NCBI GenBank assembly: GCA_002081555.1
Contig: KV920962.1
Location: 46,871-110,870, forward strand
DNA from: Protostelium mycophagum
Lineage: Eukaryota; Evosea; Variosea; Protosteliida; Protosteliaceae
DNA length: 64,000 bases
Direction: 5' to 3'
Positions 12,001 through 21,116 of this stretch are shown in pieces. A program made the position numbers and the translations under genes. Position 1 is the first letter of the stretch. Every line of letters begins with the position of its first letter. The notes beneath the pieces are model-generated. The model ran no database searches, was not told where the DNA came from, and saw only the letters and a list, made by a program, of their open reading frames with translations.

Positions 12001-15000
12001 CGCATGGGACACTTGTGCTGGGAAGACCCAGCCTTCTCCTTGTGGCTCCTGCGTGGTTGCCAGGTAGAATGTCAATTCTCCAAGACAAGAAGTGGTGCTG
12101 CGTCGTAGAGGCACGTCTTTGTCTTTAAGCATTTCGACGAGTAGTGCAAGGAGTGCATCTCTGGTGATGTTGAGGGAATGTCAAAAGTTGGGTTGGTATT
12201 CACAGTCTTGACGTTGCCACAAGAAAATCACGTGGCAAACCAAACAATGCCATGGTATATATAAAATGACATCTCACCTTGCGGGGTGCGATATCATATT
12301 AGCGTGTCTGACCATCACTCCTATGACATGTAATATTTTCAACTTGAGCTGTGATGATTTGACCCCGTGCAGCATGTTGATGAACGTCGACAGTAGAGTG
12401 GAGTTGATCAGGATATTTGAAGACTTGGCGTCCAAGCACAAAGTCTCAAAGTAGTCGAGGTAGATGATCTTTAGGTTGGAGACTGTGCGACCTGCGATGG
12501 CTTTGTAGACAGAGGTGAGGAAGACCTCGAGTTCTGGCCGGCTCATGGCGATGACTTTGTCTCTGGGGTGGGGCGTAAAGGGTAAGTTTCTGCGAAACTT
12601 CTGTGAGTTTTCCAAGATGATTCAATATTAGAATCGAGCTTTTGTGGGGACTCACCGTGGTAACGCGATGTCGGCAATGCTATTTACAACTGGTTCTACA
12701 ATTGGCTTGGGAGATTTATCGGACATATAGAAGATCAACCGCTGGACTGATCCGGCTATTTGGGTGCTCTGTTTTGGTGCCAAATTTGGTGCCACGGCCC
12801 CGATCGGCCTTGTGACTTTTGCACTTGGGATCCGCTTTAACGACGTAAGAGGTCTGGCTGTTGAACTCTCCTATAACTTGTGAGATTTCTTCGAAATCTC
12901 ACCGGGAAATCTCCATATGGTACTAAGAATAGATTCACACCCACCTTGGTCTCTGTCGGGCCTTTCGGGTTGGCTGGGGTCCCCGAAACTGCGGGAGCTG
13001 ATTGGATCCTCCTCTTGTCTGCAGCGATAAGATTCTGTACGCTCCCGTTGCGCTCCACGGCTTTCGGAGTTGTGGGCTTTTCTCTGGTATCCCTGGTGGG
13101 CCCTGGTCTCGGTGTAGACGGGGGGTGGCCGAAACTAAAGGGGTCGGAGGTCTCAAAGTCTTCCTCTTCGGTACGCTCCGGTACACTTTCCTCCCTGGGA
13201 GCTTCCGGAACTTTGGCGGTATTGAAATTCAACTCGGTGTCGGGATCCACCAACTCTGGCTCCCGACGGTCATTCCCGCCATTTCCTGGAACTTTTAGGA
13301 TCGTTGTAAATGTATTTAACTTACGGTCTTCGACAGCGTATGTGTCAGATTTCCTCTCTTTCTCTTGATTTCGGTGAGCAATTTTTGACATTTTGTTGAC
13401 ATCTGAAATTGTGTCACTTTTCCAGAAGGATAAAATCTTCATGGCCATTGTTTGACGTCAACAACCGTGTCAAACTGCGGTTTGGTATGCTGAATTCTTA
13501 TAAGACAAAATAATCACCTTGTTGCATCTTGATGTCACTGCTGTCTCCAGATGCCCTCAATTGCCTTCTTCTCTCTAAAAAGAGTTGGTAGTGAGGCTGT
13601 GCAGGTATTTCTATGTCTCCAATATCTCCCTGCAGATCCACCCATTTATGCCGTATTAATTCCTGTCAGAGTCAGAATTCAGAAAAAAACATACGAAATC
13701 TCATAACTATTTTTTGAAGTTTTTTAGATCACGGTCGAAACCGCGGCTTCTGCGTGGAAATCGCGATTGAATTTCACAATCACATCAACTCACCGCATGA
13801 CTGAGCCTCTCCTCAGGATCTTTTTTCAACATCTTCTCCAACAGATCATTCATATCATCAGAAACATGATCGATCTTTTGATTCGCGCTCGTCATCACCA
13901 TCTTCGCGAGTTCAGAGAATTTGGAAGAATGGAAGGGGGGGACACCCACGGCGAGCTCGTAAAGAACACAGCCGAGAGACCAAAAATCGGAGGCAAAACT
14001 GTATACTCCGTCATCCGAAAATAGCTCGGGAGCCATGTATGAGGGGGTGGCTTTTTGGGATGCCCACTTGTGGTGTAACTGTGAGGTTGAATATTGATGA
14101 AATCTCGCGGGCAGAAAAATGACGGAGCGCCAAAAAATTCTCAGACAAAAACAGCTCACAGACCCCGTTAAGACATCACAATCACATATCAGGATGTCAT
14201 ATTTGTCGACATTATGGTATCATTTTGAGACGTCTCACCGGATGCTTCTGGTCCTCAGTGTAGTCTGACAGCCGCCGAGAGTGCCCAAAGTCCGCGAATT
14301 TGAGGGTGCCTCCGCCATCAAAAAGTAGATTAGAAGGTTTGATATCACAAAACAAAACTCCTAAAATTGATTTAGAGTTTCATTTTTATATCAATTAAAA
14401 AACAAAAAATATATTTTTTCTATTAAAAATGATAGAAATCTCATCATGAATATAATAAAATAAAAAACGATGCATAATTCCTATAAAAATAATAAAATTC
14501 TTGCCTCTTGAGTGCAAATAAGTCAACCCGGAGATTAAATCCTTGGCCATCATTTTGATGGAGCATTCTGGTAGTTTTTCGTCCACTTTGAGCAGATTTC
14601 GGAGATCAGATCCTATAAATAGAATGAAAATCACCAACGAGAGTTTTGAAAACATAAAGTGGATTTTTTGTTCATCAAAATGATGGGTATGATTTGATTT
14701 GTGGGAAGCCACAACAACGTTTTTCTGGTGTTCCTTGTGCTTTTTGGTGATGACAATGGACAGAAAGTGTATCTTAGCAAAATTAAGTTGAATAAATATC
14801 CTCGCGACTCTGATTTACTCAAATAGCTTCATATAGAATTTGTATAGACAGTCTTCACGCTTCATTAATGAAAGAAAATATTACCTGTGCAGTATTCCAT
14901 TATGATCCAGAGATGATTCGGTGATTCATACCAGTTATAAAATTTCAATGCATTAGGATGATCGAGCTCATGCATGATGGAGACTTCATTTAGAACCTGT

Positions 15001-15205
15001 GCTCATTATCTTTTTGGATCGCTGAGCTGCCTCTACAAATTGTGGAAGCGATGATGAAAATGAAGATACGAACCTTATCTTTGAACATTTTGTCCACCGA
15101 TTTGATGGCAAAATACTCTATTGTCTTTTTTCTTCTTCCTTTATAAACAATCGAACCCGATGATTGTCCTTTTCCGATCTCCTCGGTCAGAGAGTAGTTC
15201 TGCAT
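9017..15205 (-). CDS. ULK4: ULK4/RUNKEL-type Ser/Thr kinase with long HEAT/ARM-like C-terminal region
   Basis: The ATG at 15205 (MQNYSLTEEIGKGQSSG) starts the kinase domain. It continues IVYKGRRKKTIEYFAIKSVDK, then HPNALKFYNWYESPNHLW and GVLFCDIKPSNLLFDGGG, FADFGHSRRLSDYTED, PSYMAPELFSDDGVYSFASD and FWSLGCVLYELAVG. The KGRRK and FCDIKP signatures match ULK4 and plant RUNKEL. Unlike vertebrate ULK4, both the VAIK-type lysine and the DFG motif are present, so it may be catalytically active. A disordered Pro/Glu-rich linker follows (about 13400-12900). Roughly 900 residues of helical repeats then extend to the stop at 9017 (PLVSELLAAI). Known family roles are in cytokinesis/phragmoplast function (plants) and cilia/microtubules (animals). 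Many introns of 40-100 nt are present. It is divergent from SDHAF2 with 161 bp between starts. Confidence 0.92.
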
Positions 15206-15366
15206 GATGTCGTTGCAAGGATATTTAGTGGTTCAAAAGAGTGTCTATGGTGATGATCATGTGATGCAGCCCGTGAGGCTGAAAAATAAATAGCAGTCGC
15301 AGAGAAAATTAAGATTTTTTTGTTGTGTAATGAAATTAAATTCATCAGATCACAACAACATCAACC
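15206..15366. promoter_or_regulatory. Shared divergent promoter, ULK4 and SDHAF2
   Basis: A 161-bp span between divergent start codons. It should contain both promoters. No defined motif was recognised. Confidence 0.4.
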
Positions 15367-15848
15367 ATGCTTCGCACACAATTATTGTCCACTCGTCTTC
15401 AATGTGCTTCGAGTTTCTCAAGAGGTGTTCCTAAAATGCAGCTCACACAGAGACAGACATCTGGATCATCCATCAGAAGGATGTCTGAGGTTGTGTCGCC
15501 ACGCGAGAAGAGAATTAAACATGCCATTTACCATTCTAAATTGCGGGGAATGAAGGAAAATGATCTCATATTGGGCACATTTGCCGACCTGTTTATAAGA
15601 GAGCTGGATGACCATCAGTTGAGAGAATATGAGAGATTGTTGCAAATACCTGACTTGGATCTTTTCAATTGGATGACAGAAAAGGAAGAGGTGAGTCACG
15701 TGTCAATCATGTCCAGCAGTCTTTCGATAAATGGTGCTGACCTGATGAGGTCCCAAAGGAAGTGAATGGCCCCGTTTTCAAGATGATTCAGGAGCACATG
15801 CTGTCCAATCCGCTGAAATATCAGTCTACATTCAGAAATACAACATAA
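15367..15848 (+). CDS. SDHAF2: Succinate dehydrogenase assembly factor 2 (Sdh5-like), mitochondrial
   Basis: The ATG at 15367 opens a basic, Ser/Arg-rich presequence (MLRTQLLSTRLQCASSFSRG) suited to mitochondrial import. The conserved core follows: KRIKHAIYHSKLRGMKENDL, ILGTFADLF, ELDDHQLREYERLLQIPDLD and LFNWMTEKEE. One intron of about 59 nt then leads to the C-terminus (VPKEVNGPVF..MIQEHM). The family promotes covalent flavinylation of the succinate dehydrogenase flavoprotein subunit. Length is about 140 residues, as usual for the family. The stop is at 15848. Confidence 0.93.
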
Positions 15849-16024
15849 AAGTCTTGCAAACATCAGCCTCTGAGTTCAATTATAGAATCTTGATGAGCAG
15901 CCAACGAACAAACAGGCAGCAGGTTCTCAGATTTACATTTTGAAGAGAAGCTCTTTTTTGCTGTTGACTTCAAAAACCCAACGAAATAATCATACAATGC
16001 TTGCTTTATGAGTGTTGATGATGT

Positions 16025-16217
16025 CTATACACCAGCGGCCTTCTCAGTCTCGACCTTTTTGGCGTCGCAGCGGCAACGTCCATCCTCAGGGACACCAGTA
16101 AATACTGTATCTAAATGTTTTCCACAACCTTTTGTGTTTAGAACGGACTGATTCTCTTACACGTTTACCTTCCCAGGTGAGTTTCTGGCAGGAGCTGCAG
16201 GTGACCTTCTTGCACAT
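16025..16217 (-). CDS. 50-residue CxxC-rich conserved small protein
   Basis: Two short exons: ATG at 16217, a 40-nt intron at 16129-16168 (GTAAAC donor, AAAAG acceptor) and a stop at 16025-16027. The product begins MCKKVTCSSCQKLTWEGCGK and ends with a GRCRCDAKK-type segment. The pattern CxxxxCxxC, then GCGxH, then CxC matches, from memory, a family of very short uncharacterised proteins common in fungi and other eukaryotes. The six cysteines and one histidine suggest metal binding, which is inference. It is too short and too split for simple ORF calling. It is divergent from the unknown gene at 16254, with only 36 bp between start codons. Confidence 0.82.
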
Positions 16218-16253
16218 GTTTTTGTTTGATTTGTAATCTGATTCCTCATGGTC

Positions 16254-16575
16254 ATGACATTTTATTTGCCGAAACGCCGAGACACCGACCTCAAAAATGT
16301 CGACGCAATGGTGGTCGAGAGAAAGCTCAGCGTTTCCTCATATGATCAGATCATCCAACATTTTGTTTTTGAGAACACTTAGTGTTGAGCACAGAAGGTC
16401 ATCGTTCTCAGCTGACTTGAGTGTTTATTTCAAAGTCTGTATCGTCGACATCGATTTGCCCTCAACAAATGATTATTTGGATTTGGACAACAACGCTGCA
16501 GATGAAAGAACACAACTTCAGGTCATCAAACCACATAGTTCTTCACAATCATCAGTTGAGCTGTTCATTCGATGA
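16254..16575 (+). CDS. Unknown small protein
   Basis: The ATG at 16254 opens MTFYLPKRRDTDLKNVDAM and runs to ENT. A 40-nt intron (16382-16421, GTGTTG...TTGAG) removes a stop and joins YVYFKVCIVDIDLPSTNDY, then an acidic, polar tail ending at 16575. The product is about 95 residues, with no signal peptide or membrane span. An alternative frame with an ATG at 16297 also reaches the same stop unspliced; I prefer the spliced model because the N-terminal exon looks more protein-like and the intron has the local standard length. Family not recognised. Confidence 0.5.
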
Positions 16576-16609
16576 TTAACAAGAATAAAAAATGATCTAC
16601 AAATACTGT

Positions 16610-17300
16610 TTAGTAATTAGGCATCTGGTTATGCATGAGGTCGACTTGTCCTCTTCCCATGTTTTTGTGGTGATCATCGCCTTCTGAGTCGCTGCTACTG
16701 TTCTCATCATACTCGTCATGGTCCAGAAATCTCCCGCCATTGTGTTGGAACGCTTTGGTAAATAATTGAATGACATGCTCTGCATGTTTGCTGCTGTTCA
16801 ATTTGTGAGGAAGACATCAAAATGAGGCGACTTACTTTTGGTTCGCGGGAGAGAAACACTGTAGTAGTTGTGGAGTGTCTGTTTCGCCATCTTTGATAGC
16901 TTTTTGTAGTTTGATCAGTTCATCATAAGTAGGGAAGTTTGAAATGCCCAATTTGCTCAGACTATATACAATCATTAATGGATACCAAGATCTCAACAAT
17001 TTCAACTAACTTTTTTCGTTTCCTGACGGGTGCAGAGAGATGCACAGGACCGCCACCGCCAGATAAATGTTTGTATATCTGGGCAATTGCTCTGAAATGT
17101 TCGGCCAGTTGAGCGTATGGCTCCTATATGATTTTAGTGTTGCGTACTTGAATGAGGTCTCTGAAGAAGGGACCCACCATGTTGTTTGAATGCTGATTGC
17201 CGTTTTTCTCCCATTCGCAATTCACTGGAAGATGCGACTTTTGCCGCTCTGTTGGTTTTGTTTTTCGATTGGAAGTCCCCGCATGTTGGGGTTGAATTGC
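16610..17300 (-). CDS. Unknown protein, 5' end unresolved
   Basis: The last exon, on the minus strand, ends at 16610 (HAEHVIQLFTKAFQHNGG.. then an acidic SSSDSEGDDHH tail). Two upstream exons connect in frame through short introns: one reads LGISNFPTYDELIKLQKAIK, and the other EPYAQLAEHFRAIAQIYKHL, then SGGGGP and a basic RKRKK. Further upstream the frame is open to beyond 17300 but has no ATG, so the first exon is not identified. The helical and basic/acidic character suggests a nuclear protein. I do not recognise the family; a Mediator-like subunit is a passing thought I cannot support. Confidence 0.5.
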
Positions 17301-17620
17301 AGACAGCCCTGAATTGGACAAAGTTAATTTGAGCCAATATAGTGGTGCATGAACCGAGATTAAAACCTTGGTGTTATTATATTTTTGATAGTATAATTTC
17401 TGCCGCAACACAATTTCACGTTTTTTTGATGAATTGATCTCAAACTATTAATCTTCTAAAATTTCGGCCAATAAATCTCTTTGAGAGGGATAGAAGGTGA
17501 TGGAGAGTCCCCTAACATGAGGATCTGTTGGCTTAAACTGAACACTATGAGGCGATCAATCATCGGTGTCGGTAGTGTTTTTGACAAACAAATATATATA
17601 CTAATAACGCAAGCTGTGGT
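17301..17620. other. Unassigned span
   Basis: It probably contains the undefined 5' end of the minus-strand gene and the promoter of whatever lies at 17.6-18.2 kb. I see no specific feature. Confidence 0.3.
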
Positions 17621-18178
17621 AATGAGTTGTCATCCTCACAGATCAAGAATCAAAATAATCGATTCCCCCGTGAGGTAAGAGAATTCAGCACAAGCTCTGC
17701 AGATCAAAAGACGCCAAAGAAAAGAAGAGGACAAAAGGACAAAAGGACAAAAGACCAAGAGAACCAAACGCGGAACGTGCGGGCGGCCGATATTAAATAT
17801 CTAGCTCTAGTGAGAATCTCCATTGATCATCAAAATAATTTTGACATTGACATCTGCCAGATGTTGCACATTCACAAACAAACGATGCTCATTCTTTTGA
17901 GCTCTCACCAAAATCAAAGATTCACTGAGAATGGTAGACCGCCGGTCATGACGACCCTCGTGTGCATCTTTCTCTTGGGCATAGAAGCCTTTACAATGGT
18001 TCGCTGGCCGTATTTTCAGAAGTCTATTTTCATCTTTTATCCGAGGGTCACGCCAGAGTCGTGTATTCCGGTGGTCCTCACGACAATTGCTCAATTTGAT
18101 CTTTTCAAAGGGGAGAGATTTCCAAGAGCTCCGGACATCATGCGTGTTGCCGTCTTCAGCAGGTCAATGAGTGGTTGA
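17621..18178 (+). CDS. Doubtful ORF, lysine-rich start
   Basis: The plus strand is open for about 180 codons. The first part is highly basic (QKTPKKRRGQKDKRTKDQEN), encoded partly by a tandem acaaaagg repeat near 17730. A possible 51-nt intron at about 17811-17861 follows, and later a hydrophobic stretch (TLVCIFLLGIEAF). The opposite strand also has an open frame at 17807-18094, so coding strand is ambiguous. No family recognised. This could also be a 5' portion of the beta-helix gene that follows. Confidence 0.25.
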   Translation, partial: NELSSSQIKNQNNRFPREVREFSTSSADQKTPKKRRGQKDKRTKDQENQTRNVRAADIKYLALVRISIDHQNNFDIDICQMLHIHKQTMLILLSSHQNQRFTENGRPPVMTTLVCIFLLGIEAFTMVRWPYFQKSIFIFYPRVTPESCIPVVLTTIAQFDLFKGERFPRAPDIMRVAVFSRSMSG

Positions 18179-18218
18179 TGAAATGGTAGATTGATTTCAT
18201 TCAAGATGGTGGCCGCTA

Positions 18219-20803
18219 GTGCTCAGTCATTTCGCACTGGTCCTCAGTCAGACCTGCACAAATACAGTTACCTCAATCAGCAGCGGAGGAACGACAATCA
18301 TTGCATCTGGTGGGGCAGATTGCATGACTTCCAGCAGCACCAACTATGTATTGAAGGCAACCGCTAGCGTCCTCTACGTTTGCGATAAACGCTGCCCGGA
18401 AATCTACCCCAACAATTGTGGCAGATTCTATCCTTATAATCCCGCTACGAGTTGTGCGACACCTCAGTACTATATCGCCGGTAATCAGGTTCAATCATTG
18501 CTGGATCTGAATCAAGTCAGGTGGTTATTGCACGGCCTGGTGTGGAGGTAGCTCCGGAAAGTCGAATAACGCCGGCAGCAGTTCCTCCATCAATGCAGCA
18601 GGAAGCATTGTTTGCAGCAGTGGTACAACTTCGGTGACCGTGCCAGCTTGTCCAGTCCCCGCCTCGACCACAGTGTACGCAAGTACCTCTGTATTTCAGA
18701 CAACAACAGCGGCGCAGACTTCGACGGAAGCTCAGACTTCAACGGAAGCTCAGACTACAACGGTGCCAAGTTTTTACCCGCTGACAGTGTGGGTGGGAAC
18801 GAATAATTGGACTGCAGGTAAGATCCTCAATTATGTTTCTACAACGCTGTAAACAGATACTAATGCGGTAGAACCTGCGATGCGCAAAACATTTTTCGGT
18901 TATCTCGTGCGTATTACAACAGCATAACATAAGCTTCAGTTCTGCCCACGCTTTACTCGCCCTTGATTATAAACAACATCACGATCAATTTCATCGCCGG
19001 ATACTACACACAAGGAAATTACATAGAGATGAATGACACGGTTTCACACCCAGGCGTGACATGGACCCTGAACGGGTATGGAAATGTAACATTCTACAAC
19101 TTTTCTCTTCTGGCTGATGGAAGTGGTGATGTCTATATCAACAACATCAACTTTGTCGCCTTGTTGTCCTCAAGAAATGTCATCCAAGTCTCAAATACGG
19201 GCACATTCTATGTAAGTCGAATACGTCTGCAAAATATTAAAAAATAAATTGAACATTGAATTTTTCAGATCGATTCTTGTAACTTCATCAACAACAATGC
19301 GGCAAGGGGAGCACTTACTTCAGGCGCCATTCTGCTGCAAAGCGGCAGTACACTTCGAGTAACTGGTTCTTCTTTTCAATATAATCAAGCGAGAAATGGC
19401 GCCACATTGTACAGCAACGGCGGGAAAAGTACCTTTAACAACTGTACTTTCGGTTATAATACGGCATTGAATGGGTCCGTGGTCTATTTCGCTGCAGGTA
19501 TTCTATATATATTTCATTTCAATTAAAATATTCGTCTTTAGGCTCTGTGGGGTGGTTTTACAACAGTATTTTTAGTGGTAATTATGGATCTAATAATGGC
19601 CCCATCACCGCTTATTGTGAGTCTTCAATCTTTATAGTTCGAGCTCATCCTTGACAGACAGCACTGTCAATTTCCAGACCTGCACTTTCAGAAATCATAG
19701 CGCCACCGCACCGGCATCAGGTGAGGAAAGGCACTCATGACGTCATGGTGACGTCAGCAGAAGGAGGGGTGATCTATTTATACTTCAGTACAGCTACTTT
19801 CAACAACTGTACATCGTATCAGTCCAATGCCAATTCCGGTGGATTCGCACGAGTAAGATTCCATGTCAGTGCTGTACAATAATGACGTGAGCAAAGGTGG
19901 TGGGCAGTATATCAAGTCTGAGTCTGAAGAACGTGTATATCTACAACGCGTCAGCAGTGTGGGGAGGCGGGGCGAGCGGTGACGTGACGACACAAATAGT
20001 GGCAAGTCAGTCTTACTTCTGGGGCTGCAGTGCATCATATGGCGGGTCACTGTTCAGCGCAGGAGGTGTTATTCTCTCCAACTTGCAGATCATGTTGTCA
20101 ACAGCAACTATATCAGGAGGTAAATTGTCAGAAAGTACGGAAGACATACTGAGGATGCGAACAGGTGCGATGCAATTGGCCTCGACATCTATCTCTTCAA
20201 TATCGCAGACATCAATCAGCAACAGTAACGCTGGCTCTTCAGGAGGTAAAAGAAAACCTTCTTGTTCAATTTTTTGAAATCAAATCTGACAGGTGGTATT
20301 TACAATTTGGGTCAAATACAATGGGTTGGTGGAAACATCAATTTCTGCAGTTCACCAAATGGTGGCGGAATATTCAATTCTGGTAACATGTTGATCTCAA
20401 ATGCCGCGATCAACAACAATACAGCAGGATACGGTGAACCGAGATCATCGTCATATTCAGTGGTAATAATCCCACAGGGCCAGTGATGTATGCCAGTTTT
20501 GGAGACGTAATCATGGACAAGAGCATGTTACAAGGAAATATCGCTCAGTCTGGTGGCGTTCTTCAGGTGCATCTTACTAACAAAATTCTAAATGGAAGCT
20601 GACAATGAAAGGTGGACTTGAACTCGGCAGTGCAACTTTTGAACAGCGTCTACAACCAAAACGACGGAGCACAGAGCAATTATGCTGGTACAGTGATGTG
20701 CGCCGCCGGTTCTACTGTACTGATATCAAACACGACATTCAACAATAATTCAAATCAAGGTTTACTCGGCCCTATCAGCGCGATTGTATCACCAAGCACA
20801 TGA
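18219..20803 (+). CDS. Secreted beta-helix/POMP-repeat-like surface protein
   Basis: Many short exons encode a Cys-containing N-terminal region (CDKRCPEIYPNNCGRFYPY), then a Thr/Ser/Ala mucin-like linker with a tandem STEAQTSTEAQT repeat. Repeated Asn-rich beta-helix rungs follow: CNFINNNAARG, SSFQYNQARNGATLY, CTFGYNTALNGS, SIFSGNYGSNNG, CTFRNHSATAP and TTFNNNSNQG. These resemble the right-handed beta-helix (polymorphic outer-membrane-protein-like) repeats found in large secreted protist proteins. The last exon stops at 20803. The true start was not found: the frame at 18219 has no ATG and is preceded by a stop, so a short signal-peptide exon is expected upstream. Role (adhesion, wall or cyst coat) is inference. 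No C-terminal membrane anchor is visible. Confidence 0.72.
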
Positions 20804-20973
20804 GTTTTGGGATCATTGAGTGCACTGCTGAAGAATTTTGCAGTTTTAATCCAATAAATTTATATTTGTAATTTATTTCGTAAACTGAATTTTAATTAAT
20901 TAAAATTCAAGTCCAACAAAAAGAAAAGAAATTCACAAAGGATGGAAAGCTAATGGCAAAAATGGCAAAACCG

Positions 20974-21044
20974 TGCGTCGACCGGGAATCGAACCCGGGT
21001 CTCCCGCGTGGCAGGCGGAAATTCTACCACTGGACCATCGACGC
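20974..21044 (-). tRNA. tRNA-Gly(GCC)
   Basis: On the minus strand the sequence folds as a 71-nt cloverleaf. The acceptor stem pairs GCGTCGA with TCGACGC. The D-arm is TGGTCCAGTGGTAGAA, the anticodon loop has GCC within CTGCCAC, and the T-arm is CCCGGGTTCGATTCCCGG. The A at 20974 is the discriminator base. There is no intron and no encoded CCA. Confidence 0.97.
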
Positions 21045-21116
21045 TTGTTGACGTCGCCAGTCACGGTGTCGTTCAATTGATTTTTATATCAAAGTCATCT
21101 ACATATATATCTATGT

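Noticed and set aside
12880-13368. 162-codon plus-strand ORF
   Set aside because: Antisense to the ULK4 linker exon, which connects in frame to kinase and HEAT exons on the minus strand.
17100-17200. A 24-nt intron in the unknown gene at 16610-17300
   Set aside because: A 58-nt intron using an upstream GTGGGT donor also keeps frame and is more ordinary.
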